64,000 nucleotides of DNA from Streptomyces cynarae (lineage in GTDB: Bacteria; Actinomycetota; Actinomycetes; Streptomycetales; Streptomycetaceae), in contig NZ_CP106793.1 in the NCBI RefSeq assembly GCF_025642135.1, positions 2,215,001-2,279,000 of the forward strand. The letters run 5' to 3'. Position 1 is the first letter of the stretch. Every line of letters starts with the position of its first letter. The position numbers were made by a program, and so were the translations under genes. The notes below the pieces were generated by a model. The model saw nothing but the letters and a program-made list of their open reading frames with translations. It was not told the DNA's origin and ran no database searches. Positions 1 to 8,746 of the stretch are shown piece by piece.

Positions 1-881
1 CGGTCCTGCCCGGCCTGAACGCCGACCCCGACGTCGCCTACCTGGACGGCCAGTACTGGATCTACCCGACGAGCGACGGCTACAACGGCTGGAGCGGCAC
101 CAGCTTCAAGGCGTACTCGTCGAAGGACCTGGTCCACTGGAAGGACCACGGCGTGATCCTGGATCTCGGCCCGGACGTCTCCTGGGCGGACAAGTACGCG
201 TGGGCGCCGACGATCGCCGAGAAGAACGGCAAGTACTACTTCTACTTCTGCGCCGAGCAGCAGATCGGCGTGGCGGTGGCCGACTCGCCCGCGGGCCCGT
301 TCAAGGACGCGCTGGGCAAACCGCTGGTCGCCAAGGGCGGGAGCCTGAAGGGCCAGATGATCGACCCTGCGGTCTTCACGGACGACGACGGCCAGTCGTA
401 TCTGTACTGGGGCAACGGCCACGCGTACGTCGTCCCGCTGAACGCGGACATGACGTCGTACGTCGCCTCCCAGGTGAAGGACATCACCACGGGCGACTTC
501 CGTGAGGGATCCTTCGTGATCAAGCGCAACGGCACGTACTACTTCATGTGGTCCGAGGACGACACCCGCAGCGAGAACTACCACGTCGCCTACGCCACCG
601 GCCCGTCCCCGCTCGGCCCGTGGACCAAGCGGGGCACCATCCTGTCCAAGCGCCCCGAGTACGGCATCCTGGGCACCGGCCACCACTCAGTGGTGAACGT
701 GCCCGGCACCGACGACTGGTACATCGTGTACCACCGGTTCGCCCTGAACGGCCCCGGCAAGGCCGGCGGGGACGGCATGCACCGGGAGACGACCGTCGAC
801 CGCATGGAGTTCGCGGCCGACGGCACGATCAATCCGGTGGTGCCGACCCTGCAGTCGGTGAAGCCGGTGCGGCCTAGCTGA
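1..881 (+). CDS. Glycoside hydrolase family 43 enzyme (arabinanase/arabinofuranosidase-like), 5' end missing
   Basis: The reading frame is open from the left window edge (frame starting at base 3) to TGA at 879-881, so the start and any signal peptide lie outside. The visible 292 residues form a five-bladed beta-propeller of the GH43 type: NADPDV near the start (catalytic base Asp), MIDPAVF (pKa-modulating Asp) and FREGSFV (general acid Glu). These enzymes cleave arabinose- or xylose-containing plant polysaccharides. The neighbouring pectinolytic genes favour arabinan side chains of pectin, but the exact substrate cannot be read from the sequence. Its last 8 bases overlap the convergent phosphatase gene, and no terminator lies between them. 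Confidence 0.85.
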   Translation, partial: VLPGLNADPDVAYLDGQYWIYPTSDGYNGWSGTSFKAYSSKDLVHWKDHGVILDLGPDVSWADKYAWAPTIAEKNGKYYFYFCAEQQIGVAVADSPAGPFKDALGKPLVAKGGSLKGQMIDPAVFTDDDGQSYLYWGNGHAYVVPLNADMTSYVASQVKDITTGDFREGSFVIKRNGTYYFMWSEDDTRSENYHVAYATGPSPLGPWTKRGTILSKRPEYGILGTGHHSVVNVPGTDDWYIVYHRFALNGPGKAGGDGMHRETTVDRMEFAADGTINPVVPTLQSVKPVRPS

Positions 882-1668
882 CGAAGTACGTCGGGTTGGG
901 CAGCTTGTACGTCCGGTCGGCGTAGCCGCCGTCAAGGTCGGAGTACTGGTCGCCGAAGTTGGCGACGATGTCGTACCCCAGGTCCTCGATGTGCTTGCGG
1001 GTGCCGGACTTGTACTGGACGGTCGTGCACTTCCAGGCACCCGGGGTGGCGCAGCCGCTCAGGTAGGACGGCGGGTTGGCCGCGTCCTTGAGGAACATGT
1101 GGTCGGCGTCGAGGTTCACATCGGCGCCGACCTTCTTCAGGTTCTCGACGGCGGCGGAGCGCTGCGCCTCGCTGAGCCCCGAGTTGTAGAAGACCTCGAC
1201 GCCCTTGGACGCGGCGTACCGGACGAGTTCGGGGCTGCCGAACACCGCGGGGCGGTCCGCCCTGTTCACGTACGCGGCCCAGGTCGCCGAGTTGTACGTG
1301 TAGTTGTAGCGCTTCTCGTAGTCGAGGCTGAGCAGCAGCGTGTCGTCGATGTCGAAGACGACGGCCGGCTTCTCACCCCGGTGGTGCGCCTTGCGGGCGG
1401 CCTTGTCGATGTAGTGCTTGGCGTCGGCGTCGATGCGCGCCAGGTCCTCGGCGTACGGGCTGTCCGGGGACGCCTGGTAGACACCGTTGGCGTCGGCCGT
1501 GGTGCCGTAGTAGGTGTCGATGTCCTTCACCAGGAGCCCGATGTTGTAGGGCTCGTGGGTGGAGTTCGCCGTCGACTGACCGGCGGTGGCCGCGCCGGCG
1601 CCGTAGAGGGCCCCGCCGGCGACGGCACAGGCGGCGACGAGGGCCGCGATACGAAGTGGCTTATGCAT
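874..1668 (-). CDS. Secreted HAD-superfamily acid phosphatase (class B/IIIB type)
   Basis: 264 residues. A hydrophobic signal peptide (residues about 5-30, Ala/Gly-rich) predicts export. VFDIDDT at about residues 105-110 is the HAD motif I, with Asp106 the expected nucleophile and Asp108 the general acid; FGDQYSDLDGG near the C-terminus fits the metal-binding motif IV. Class IIIB acid phosphatases remove phosphate from small extracellular organic esters. The gene ends the minus-strand pectinolytic series, 101 bp after the pectate lyase, and may be transcribed with it or alone. No convincing ribosome binding site precedes the ATG. The physiological substrate is unknown. Confidence 0.8.
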   Translation of the reverse strand: MHKPLRIAALVAACAVAGGALYGAGAATAGQSTANSTHEPYNIGLLVKDIDTYYGTTADANGVYQASPDSPYAEDLARIDADAKHYIDKAARKAHHRGEKPAVVFDIDDTLLLSLDYEKRYNYTYNSATWAAYVNRADRPAVFGSPELVRYAASKGVEVFYNSGLSEAQRSAAVENLKKVGADVNLDADHMFLKDAANPPSYLSGCATPGAWKCTTVQYKSGTRKHIEDLGYDIVANFGDQYSDLDGGYADRTYKLPNPTYFVS

Positions 1669-1769
1669 GACAGGTTTTCTACGCGCGTCACCACCGTGAG
1701 CGCGAGGCCCGTTGCCCGATCGATACCTTCCCGACCGGCCAACGGGCCCAATGCGGTGCCCCTCCCGGG

Positions 1770-2882
1770 TCAGTTCATGGTCGCGCCGACGGTGGTGCTG
1801 CCCGTGGTCAGGAAGGTCGTGTCAGGCAGGGAGCCGTCGGACTTGCGGGCGTTGTACGTGGTCGACGCGTCCGTGGACCTGAAGGCCGGGGTCGAGACAC
1901 CGGAGTCCCAGTTGTTGCCGGCCGAGGTCACCTTGGAGCCCTTGCTGACCAGGCCGCTGCCGTTGCCGACCGCCAGGTTCCTTCCGAGCTTCGCGAAGCT
2001 GGTGGCGAAGTAGTAGCCCCACTTGGCGTTGGCGTACGCGGTGGTGCGGTTGATGACGATGGCACCGGTGTTGGAGTTCTCGGTGAAGCCGTTGCCCGCG
2101 TTGTCCCAGGCGGCGGAGTTGTTGACGACGTGGGCGACCGTCACGCCGTTGCCGCCCAGTTTGTAGCCGTTGCCGTTGCCCTCGAAGGCGGGGTCGTTCC
2201 AGCGGTTCTTGCCGTTGCCGAAGGACCAGGTGTGCTCGATGGTGACGGGGGACGAGAACGACCACAGGTCGATGCCGTCGTCCGAGTTGTTGTAGAGCCG
2301 GGCCCCGGTGACCAGGTTGCCGGTCCCGGAGCCGAACTTGATGGCGACGCCGTCGGCGTTCTGACCGTGGTCGGCGGCGTCGTAGTTGCCGTAGGAGTCG
2401 AGGTTCTTCACCGTGTTGTTCACGGTGCCGTCGCCGGTGAGCGTGAATCCGGAGTCGCCGCCGTTGATGGTCTTGATGTTGTTCCAGTTGGTGCCGGTGC
2501 AGGACTGGCAGACGACCGCGCTGTCCGGGGAGTTCTGGAAGGTGATGTTGGAGACGTTCCAGTAGTCGGCGGTCAGTTTGAAGATCCACGAGCCGGACGG
2601 CAACTTGGAGCCGTCGATCTTCACCGTCTCCGAGCCGTACGCGGTGAGCGTGATCGGCGTCGAGGAGGTGCCGTTGGCCGTGGACTGCAGGGTCGCCGTC
2701 GGATAGTAGGTGCCGCCGCGCACCTGGATGACGGTGCCGGCGGTGGCGGTCTTGACGGCGTTCGCCAGGTCGGTCGAGTTGCTGACGACGACCGTCGCGG
2801 CCTGCGCCTGGGTGGGGAGCACGGCGAGACCTGCGCCGAACGCCAGGGCGGCGCCCAGGGTGAGAGCGGTGCGACGAGACAT
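1770..2882 (-). CDS. Secreted pectate lyase, PL9-like right-handed beta-helix
   Basis: 370 residues. An N-terminal MSRRT start followed by a hydrophobic stretch to AQA (about residue 28) is a secretion signal, possibly Tat. The rest is Asn/Gly/Thr-rich with recurring N-T/V-I turns typical of a parallel beta-helix. The segment QNADGVAIKFG (about 174-184) followed by NNSDDGIDLW (about 198-207) matches the PL9 active-site region, with Lys182 the likely catalytic base and the Asp cluster binding calcium. It should cleave polygalacturonate by beta-elimination. AAAGGA about 9 nt upstream of the ATG is a good ribosome site. It lies 46 bp downstream of the pectinesterase pair, probably in the same transcript. 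Confidence 0.85.
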   Translation of the reverse strand: MSRRTALTLGAALAFGAGLAVLPTQAQAATVVVSNSTDLANAVKTATAGTVIQVRGGTYYPTATLQSTANGTSSTPITLTAYGSETVKIDGSKLPSGSWIFKLTADYWNVSNITFQNSPDSAVVCQSCTGTNWNNIKTINGGDSGFTLTGDGTVNNTVKNLDSYGNYDAADHGQNADGVAIKFGSGTGNLVTGARLYNNSDDGIDLWSFSSPVTIEHTWSFGNGKNRWNDPAFEGNGNGYKLGGNGVTVAHVVNNSAAWDNAGNGFTENSNTGAIVINRTTAYANAKWGYYFATSFAKLGRNLAVGNGSGLVSKGSKVTSAGNNWDSGVSTPAFRSTDASTTYNARKSDGSLPDTTFLTTGSTTVGATMN

Positions 2883-2928
2883 GGAGTGCGGTCCTTTCGT
2901 CTCGGGGAAGGGGTGGGGGGTTGGTGCG

Positions 2929-3963
2929 TCAGTGGGGGACGCGGGGCCTGAAGTCGCCGAGGTAGGTCTCCCGCGTGTGGAGCGCGGCTTCCTCGTCCGT
3001 GAGTCGGGGGCGGTTGTCGGGCACGCTGATCACGGCGCCGGGTCCGGTGTTCCGGTACTCGCGGAAGCGCATGGACTGCCAGGGGTGGGCGTCCCGCATG
3101 TCGGTGTAGGGGGCGGCCGCGTCGATGCCGGGTCCGAGCCAGGTGTCCCGGACCACCAGCGACGGCCAGGCGGTCGTCTCGTACGACGGCACCCAGGGCC
3201 GGGCCAGCTTGTACGCCCCGTCCTCGGCGCCGGAGGTCACCCGGCAGCGGACCGCGAGGAATCCACGCGGGTTGGCGCGGGCCGTGGAGGGTGCGAAGAC
3301 CATGCCCTCCGGCTTGAAGGCGACGTACCGGTCGAGCGTGTGGAAGTGGCAGCGTTCGAAGACGGCGGTGGCCCGGCCGAACACGAAGTCGACGTCACCC
3401 TCGATGTAACAGTCCCGGTAGTACTGCCGGTCGAAGGAGGCCAGGACGGTGGTGTCCGCGAACAGGGTGTCCTGGTGGGCCAGCAGCCGGACGCGGTGGA
3501 AGAGGGAGCGGTCCCCCGTCACGTACGCCGCGACCGCCTGCGTGCCCGTGATCTCCGGGTGGTCGGCCCGCAGCCAGTCGTTGGCGAGGGTCAGGTCGCG
3601 CACGGTCAGGCCGGGCGCGGCCGAGGTGAAGGTGGCCGAGCCGGCCGTGCCGTAGGTGCCGGAGCCGTCCGGTTTCCGGGTGCCGTTGGCGTTGTCGTGG
3701 ACGATGACGGTGTCCCGGGGGTCGCCCGTGGCGCCGCGCAGGGTCAACTCGCGTGCGGTGGCGGGCACGCTCACGACCTCCCGGTAGGTACCCGGGTGGA
3801 GGACGATCGTCCACCCGGGCCCGGTGACCGCGTCCACCGCGGCCTGTACCGAACCGCCGGGGCGTACGTGCAGGACCCGGCGTGCGGCGGACGCGAAGGC
3901 GGGGGTGGTGCCGGCGGCGAGCAGACCGCCGGCGAATGCGGTCAGCAGGGTGCGTCGGTCCAT
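2929..3963 (-). CDS. Secreted pectinesterase, CE8 (first copy)
   Basis: 344 residues from the ATG at 3961-3963, chosen because AAGGGG lies 8 nt upstream and the protein then starts MDRRTLL, a Tat-like signal. CE8 marker segments appear in order: GTYREVV, QAVAAYV, HQDTLFAD, DVDFVFG (with the catalytic Asp) and LARPWV (Arg binding the carboxylate). It removes methyl esters from homogalacturonan so that pectate lyases can act. The start lies 2 bp after the stop of the second pectinesterase, so the two are translationally coupled. The two proteins share most motifs and clearly come from a tandem duplication. Confidence 0.9.
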   Translation of the reverse strand: MDRRTLLTAFAGGLLAAGTTPAFASAARRVLHVRPGGSVQAAVDAVTGPGWTIVLHPGTYREVVSVPATARELTLRGATGDPRDTVIVHDNANGTRKPDGSGTYGTAGSATFTSAAPGLTVRDLTLANDWLRADHPEITGTQAVAAYVTGDRSLFHRVRLLAHQDTLFADTTVLASFDRQYYRDCYIEGDVDFVFGRATAVFERCHFHTLDRYVAFKPEGMVFAPSTARANPRGFLAVRCRVTSGAEDGAYKLARPWVPSYETTAWPSLVVRDTWLGPGIDAAAPYTDMRDAHPWQSMRFREYRNTGPGAVISVPDNRPRLTDEEAALHTRETYLGDFRPRVPH

Positions 3964-3965
3964 TG

Positions 3966-5069
3966 TCAGCACCCCTTCCACCAGGGGGTCCAGTCACCGA
4001 GGTAGGCCTCGCGGGTGGCCGACCGGGCCTCCGGGGCGGTGAGCTGGGGCCGATTGGCGGGGACGCTGATCGCGGCGCCGGGTCCCGTGTTGCGGTACTC
4101 CGCGAACCGCTGGTTCTGCCACGGGTGGGAGTCGGACATGTTGGCGTACGGTGCGACCGCGTCGATGCCGGCACCGAGGTGGGTGTCCCGGACGGTCAGC
4201 ATCGGGCGGGCGGTGGGGTCGGATCCGGGCACCCACGGACGCGCGAGCTTGTAGTACGCGTCCGGAGCCTCGCTGCTGATGCGGCTCCTCGTGACCAGGT
4301 AGCCGCGCGGGTCGGCGACCGCGGTCGAGGGGGCGAAGACGAAGCCGTAGGGGGCGGCTGCCAGGTCCGTCCGGTTCACAGTGCGGAAGTGGCAGCCCTC
4401 GAAGACGGCGGTGGCCCGGCCGAACACGAAGTCGACGTCGCCCTCGACGTAGCAGTCCCGGTAGTACTGCCGGGCGAAGGTGCCGAGCGCCATCGAGTCG
4501 GCGTACAGAGTGTCCTGGTGGCCGAGGAACCGGCACCGCTCGAAGGCGCTGCGGTCGCCCTGCACCTTGATGGCGACGGCCTGCGTGCCGGTGATCTCGG
4601 GGTGGTCGGCGCGCAGGAAGTCGTTGGTGAAGGTGAGGTGGCGGGCGGTGAACCCGTCGGCCTGCACGGTGGTGGTGGCCGAGCCTGTGGTGCCGTGGGT
4701 GCCGCCGCCGGGCTTGGGCGTCCCGTTGGCGTTGTCGTACACGATCACCACGTCCCGGGCGTTCCCGGAGGCGCCGATCCAGGTCATGCCGGTGCGGACG
4801 GCGTCCACGACGACCGTCTCCCGGTACGTCCCCGGGGCGATGACCAGCGTGTACCCGTCCCCGCTCGCGGCCGTGACGGCGGCCTGCACGCTGGTGAAGT
4901 CCCCGGCGCCGCCCGGGTGGACGTACAGGGTCTTCCCGGTGAGGCGGGCGGACGGCGAGCCGTACCGCCCGAACGCGGAGTCCGCCCGGGCGGGGCACGG
5001 GAGACCGAGCGCGACGGCGGCGCCGGCGCTCGCGGCGAGGAGGGCTCTGCGTCCCACGGTGGCCGCCAC
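3966..5069 (-). CDS. Secreted pectinesterase, CE8 (second copy)
   Basis: 367 residues if translation begins at the GTG at 5067-5069, which sits 2 bp after the pectate lyase stop and has AAAGG about 10 nt upstream; a GTG at 5055-5057 is an alternative. The N-terminus VGRRALLAASAGAAVALG then ARA is a Tat-like signal peptide. CE8 motifs are complete: GTYRETV, QAVAIKV, HQDTLYAD, DVDFVFG and LARPWV. It acts outside the cell on methyl-esterified pectin. It is tightly coupled between the PL1 pectate lyase and the first pectinesterase, so de-esterification and cleavage enzymes are made together. Confidence 0.9.
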   Translation of the reverse strand: MAATVGRRALLAASAGAAVALGLPCPARADSAFGRYGSPSARLTGKTLYVHPGGAGDFTSVQAAVTAASGDGYTLVIAPGTYRETVVVDAVRTGMTWIGASGNARDVVIVYDNANGTPKPGGGTHGTTGSATTTVQADGFTARHLTFTNDFLRADHPEITGTQAVAIKVQGDRSAFERCRFLGHQDTLYADSMALGTFARQYYRDCYVEGDVDFVFGRATAVFEGCHFRTVNRTDLAAAPYGFVFAPSTAVADPRGYLVTRSRISSEAPDAYYKLARPWVPGSDPTARPMLTVRDTHLGAGIDAVAPYANMSDSHPWQNQRFAEYRNTGPGAAISVPANRPQLTAPEARSATREAYLGDWTPWWKGC

Positions 5070-5071
5070 GG

Positions 5072-6454
5072 TCAGCAGACCTTTCCCGCACCCGCGCGGT
5101 GGTCGACGATCCCCGGAACCGCCCGGGCCGGGTCGACCTTGGTACGCAGGGTCGGCGTCCAGTCGGCACCCGACTGCAACGTCTCGCCGGGGATCTCCGC
5201 GTTGTGCACGGCGATCAGGTCGGTGAGCGTGCCGTTGACGTAGTTGTCGGCAGCGGTGACCGGCGCCTCCTTCCACTTCTTCAGGATCGAGCCTGCCTTG
5301 ACCCCGTCGGGCAGCGTGAACGCGTTGTGCTCGGCGACGAGCTGGGACTCCATGCCGATGCCGTAGCTGTAGGAGTAGCCGTCGCCCGCCACGAAGTGGT
5401 TGTTGTAGGAGTCGACCTGCCCGAAGCGGACGCGCGGGGCGCGCTCGACCAGGTTCGAGAACAGGTTGTGGTGGAAGGTGACCTTCAGGTGGCCCCGGTC
5501 GACGGCGGCGGTGGAGGCGCTGTCGCTGTTGCCGATGAGGATCGTCTTGTCGTGGTCGGCGAAGACGTTCCAGGAGGCGGTCACGTAGTCGGCGCCCTTG
5601 ACGATGTCGAGCTCGCCGTCGTGCTGCTCGTAGATCCGGCCGTAGTAGTACGGCAGCGTGCTGTCCGGGTGGTCGCCGTCGGTGAAGGTGTTGTGGTCCA
5701 TCCACACGTGGGTGGAGCCGTAGACGACCGCGCTGTCGTACTCGGAGTTCCAGTTGCCGTCGGCGGTGTCGGTCGGGTCCCACTGCGGGAAGCAGTCGAG
5801 GGGGCTCTCGAAGGTCAGGTTGCGGACGATGACGTTGTCCACGCCCTTGATCTGGAGGCTTGCGCCCTTGAAGCCGGCGTCCTTGCCGATGCCGACGATG
5901 GTGGTGTTGGCCGGGACGTTCGCCTTGATGTAGGCGTCCTGGTCGGCGGCGGAGGCGCGGCGCAGGCCCTCGGGGCTGTTGTCGGGCTCGCCGTCCAGGT
6001 TCTTGCTGCGGCCCCACGTCTCGGGGGCGTAGGTCTTCAGGTAGGTGTCGAAGTCGTAGCCGGGCACCGCGAAGGACGCACAGCTCGGCCCGTCGGCGTC
6101 GATCATGCCCTTCACCTTGACGATCTTGGGGGCGGAGCCGCCGTCGGCGAGGGCGGCCTTGAACTGGTCCCAGGTGGTGACGGTGTAGACGTGCGCGGCG
6201 TCGGCGGCCGCTCCGCCGGTGGTGCCGGTGCCGTAGGAGCCCCAGCCGTCGTGCGCGGCGAGGGTCCGGCGGCCGAGGTCGCGGGGCTGGGCGGCGTGCG
6301 CGGCGGGGCCGGTCACGGTCAGGACGAGGGCGGTGCAGCCGATCAGCACGGTCGCCGTGGCTGTGGCTGTGGCTGTGGCTGTGGCTGTGGCTGTGGCTGT
6401 GGCTGTGGCTGTGGCTGTGGCTGTGACATGACCATGCCATTTCTGTGGGCGCAT
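5072..6454 (-). CDS. Secreted pectate lyase, PL1, with a Thr-Ala repeat in its signal peptide
   Basis: 460 residues. The ATG at 6452-6454 has AAGGAG 9 nt upstream, which fixes the start. After MRPQKWHGHV the protein runs through about twelve consecutive Thr-Ala pairs, coded by an 11-copy hexanucleotide repeat, then a normal hydrophobic core (VLIGCTALVLTV) and an AHA cleavage site. The mature part has PL1 hallmarks: VWMDHNTF (calcium-binding Asp) and RAPRVRFG (catalytic Arg). It cleaves de-esterified homogalacturonan. Its stop is 2 bp from the downstream pectinesterase start. The repeat makes the signal peptide unusually long and probably length-variable between strains. Confidence 0.9.
   Translation of the reverse strand: MRPQKWHGHVTATATATATATATATATATATATATVLIGCTALVLTVTGPAAHAAQPRDLGRRTLAAHDGWGSYGTGTTGGAAADAAHVYTVTTWDQFKAALADGGSAPKIVKVKGMIDADGPSCASFAVPGYDFDTYLKTYAPETWGRSKNLDGEPDNSPEGLRRASAADQDAYIKANVPANTTIVGIGKDAGFKGASLQIKGVDNVIVRNLTFESPLDCFPQWDPTDTADGNWNSEYDSAVVYGSTHVWMDHNTFTDGDHPDSTLPYYYGRIYEQHDGELDIVKGADYVTASWNVFADHDKTILIGNSDSASTAAVDRGHLKVTFHHNLFSNLVERAPRVRFGQVDSYNNHFVAGDGYSYSYGIGMESQLVAEHNAFTLPDGVKAGSILKKWKEAPVTAADNYVNGTLTDLIAVHNAEIPGETLQSGADWTPTLRTKVDPARAVPGIVDHRAGAGKVC
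6359..6424 (+). repeat. Hexanucleotide tandem repeat (GGCTGT)x11
   Basis: Eleven perfect uninterrupted copies of GGCTGT on the plus strand (ACAGCC on the coding strand), followed on the signal-peptide side by a degenerate copy (ACGGCG). In the pectate lyase frame each copy adds Thr-Ala. Six is a multiple of three, so slippage changes signal-peptide length without shifting the frame. No other simple repeat of this size was noticed in the window. Confidence 0.97.
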
Positions 6455-6484
6455 GGTGCGGCTCTCCTTGGGATGGATGGGTGG

Positions 6485-7282
6485 TTACGCGGCGGGCGGC
6501 GGCCAGGTGATCCAGGACTCGGGGATCTCCTCGCCGAGCCGGCGGACGTCCCGGGGCGCCAGCACATGCCGGTGCAGCAGCTCGCCCGCGACGAGACGGG
6601 CCACGGCGATCGCTCCGGGCGGGTTGAAGTGGGTGTTGTCCTGTTCGGTCGCCGTCCAGTTGAAGTACTTCTTGGTCTCCTCGACACCGAGCCGCTGCCA
6701 CAGCGCCAGCGACAGGGCCTCGATGTCGAGCAGCGCGACACGCTCGTCCTCGGCGAGGGCGCGCATCGCCGCCGGGTAGTCGCCGTGGGTCGGCACGGCG
6801 TTGCCGTCCGCGTCGAACTTCCGCCGCTCGACGGGGGTGGCGAGAACGGGCCTGGCGCCGTGCGCCCGCGCACCGTCGATGTACAGGCGCAGATAGTCCT
6901 GGTAGGTGGTCCAGGGCTCGGTGTATCGGGCCGGGTCGGCGGTCTTCTCGTCGTTGTGCCCGAACTGGATGAGAAGGAGGTCGCCGGGGCGGATCACGGA
7001 GAGGACGGCGGCGAGCCGCCCCTCGTCGACGAAGCTCTTGGAACTGCGCCCGTTCACGGCGTGGTCGGCGACGGCCAGGCCCTCACGCAGAAAGAAGGGG
7101 AGCGCCATGCCCCACCCGGTCTCGGGCGCGGCGTCGGCGTACTTCTGGGCGGCCGTGGAGTCTCCGGCGATGTAGAGGGTGCGGTGGCGGCGGCCTGCGG
7201 CGCGCGCGGGGCCGCTCACCGCGAGGGCGAGCGGAACGGCGGCGACGGCTGCGGAGGTGACCTGTCTACGAGTAAGAGACAC
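6485..7282 (-). CDS. Secreted rhamnogalacturonan acetylesterase (SGNH hydrolase, CE12-like)
   Basis: 265 residues from a GTG at 7280-7282 preceded by AAAGG 8 nt upstream. MSLTRRQVTSAA then a hydrophobic run to ARA is a Tat-like signal. IAGDSTA (nucleophile Ser), FGHND (oxyanion Asn) and DNTHF (catalytic Asp/His) are SGNH blocks I, III and V. The arrangement and length fit rhamnogalacturonan acetylesterases, which remove acetyl groups from pectin backbones. It is 30 bp upstream of the PL1 lyase and probably starts the esterase/lyase operon or continues the transporter transcript (78-bp gap). Confidence 0.87.
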   Translation of the reverse strand: MSLTRRQVTSAAVAAVPLALAVSGPARAAGRRHRTLYIAGDSTAAQKYADAAPETGWGMALPFFLREGLAVADHAVNGRSSKSFVDEGRLAAVLSVIRPGDLLLIQFGHNDEKTADPARYTEPWTTYQDYLRLYIDGARAHGARPVLATPVERRKFDADGNAVPTHGDYPAAMRALAEDERVALLDIEALSLALWQRLGVEETKKYFNWTATEQDNTHFNPPGAIAVARLVAGELLHRHVLAPRDVRRLGEEIPESWITWPPPAA

Positions 7283-7360
7283 AGCGGGTGCCTTTCCACA
7301 GAGAGGTGGTGACCCGCACCCTCTCGAAAGGCGCGGGTCAGCGCTGATCCGAAACGGGTC

Positions 7361-8701
7361 TTAACGTTGCTGCTTCTTCCACTCGGCCTGGGCCTTGTTC
7401 AGCTGGTCCGCCAGGGTGTCCAGGAACTGCCGGGCCGTCATCTTCCCGAGCAGCACCTTCTGGAAGTTCGGCTCGTTGTCGGCCTTGGAGATCGTGTTCC
7501 AGTCCGGCAGGTAGTACGGCAGCTGCACGATCTTGGTGCCGGAGCCGTTGAGCGCTTCGGCCGCGAGCTTCGTCGGCTCGGCCTTCTGGATCCACGCGTC
7601 CTTCGCCGCGTCCACGTTCGCCGGCACCTGCCCCGCCGACTCGTTGAACTTCGAGTTCTCCTCGTGCGAGACGGCGAACTCGATGAACTTCCAGGCCGCC
7701 GCCTTGTTCTTGCTGGACTTGAACACGCTCAGACCGTCGACCGGGTTGGACACCTGCACCCGGGTCCCGTCGTCCAGCGTCGGGTTCGGAATGCCGCGGA
7801 ACTTGTCCGGTCCGAGCGCCTTCACATGGTCCTGGTAGGACCCGAGGTTGTGGCTCAGCATGCCGATGGTGCCGCTGTCCCACTGGGCGACCATCTTGGT
7901 GAAGTCGTTGTTGACGTCGGCGGTCGGGGTGTCCTTCTTGTACAGCGCCACGTACTTCTCGAGGGCGGCCACGTTCTTCGGGTCGTTGACGGTGGTCTTG
8001 TCGCCGTTCCAGAAGGAGGTGATGCCGGTCTGGCTGTACATCGCGTCCAAGGCCGGTGCGATGGAGCCCTTGCCGCCCCGGATGGTGAAGCCGAACTCGT
8101 TCTTGCTCCTGTCGGTCAGCTTGTCCGCCGCCTCGTAGAACGTGGACCAGGTGGTCGGCGCGTCGAGGCCCGCCTTCTTGAACAGGTCGGTCCGGTACCA
8201 CAGGGTGCCGTTGTTCGCGGAGGTCGGAATCTGGTACAGCTTGCCGTCGCCGCCCGCCGCCTTGCTGCTGTCCAGCAGGTTCTGGCTCAGCTTGCCGCCC
8301 AGCGGACTCTTCTCCAGGCGGCTGTCCAGCGGCTCCAGCGCGCCCTGCGCGGCGACCTCGGCGAGCATCGCGGTGCCGACACCGCCGACGTCGGGCAGGC
8401 CGCCGCCCTGGATGGCGGTGTCGTACTTGGACTGGGCACTCGCGGCCGGAATGCCGACGTAGTCGACCTTGATGTCCGGGTACTTCTTCTCGAAGTCGGC
8501 GATGACCTGCTTCCAGATGTCGGTGCGCACACCGCCGTTGTTGTCCCAGAAGGTGATCTGGCCCTTGCCGGAACCCTCGGTGCCCTTGTCGCCGGCGGAG
8601 CCGCTGCCGTCGTCGCCGCACGCGGTGGCGGTGAGGGCGAGCGCGGAACCCACGGCGACGGCCAGAGCGGCACGCCTGCTTCTGCGGTCGGTGATCTTCA
8701 T
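7361..8701 (-). CDS. Sugar ABC transporter substrate-binding lipoprotein
   Basis: 446 residues. A basic start, a hydrophobic stretch and LTATACGD (lipobox, Cys about residue 28) show a lipoprotein anchored outside the membrane. The rest resembles family 1 extracellular solute-binding proteins: TFWDNNGG near the mature start, YQIPTSANNGTLWYRTDLFKKAGL in the middle and a C-terminal domain ending in a Lys-rich helix. It captures a sugar, probably an oligosaccharide released from pectin or arabinan, for the two permeases at 12.5-14.3 kb. Unusually it is separated from them by three genes, but all lie on one strand with short gaps. Confidence 0.9.
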   Translation of the reverse strand: MKITDRRSRRAALAVAVGSALALTATACGDDGSGSAGDKGTEGSGKGQITFWDNNGGVRTDIWKQVIADFEKKYPDIKVDYVGIPAASAQSKYDTAIQGGGLPDVGGVGTAMLAEVAAQGALEPLDSRLEKSPLGGKLSQNLLDSSKAAGGDGKLYQIPTSANNGTLWYRTDLFKKAGLDAPTTWSTFYEAADKLTDRSKNEFGFTIRGGKGSIAPALDAMYSQTGITSFWNGDKTTVNDPKNVAALEKYVALYKKDTPTADVNNDFTKMVAQWDSGTIGMLSHNLGSYQDHVKALGPDKFRGIPNPTLDDGTRVQVSNPVDGLSVFKSSKNKAAAWKFIEFAVSHEENSKFNESAGQVPANVDAAKDAWIQKAEPTKLAAEALNGSGTKIVQLPYYLPDWNTISKADNEPNFQKVLLGKMTARQFLDTLADQLNKAQAEWKKQQR

Positions 8702-8746
8702 TGATCGGCTCTCTTCTTCTGGTTACGACGGGGAGGTGAAGGTGTT

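Noticed and set aside
5099..7312. Long plus-strand open frame opposite the pectate lyase and acetylesterase genes
   Set aside because: It is the antisense shadow of well-supported minus-strand genes. Its Val/Gly/Arg-rich composition is typical of the reverse frame of GC-rich coding DNA, and part of it is the translated hexamer repeat.
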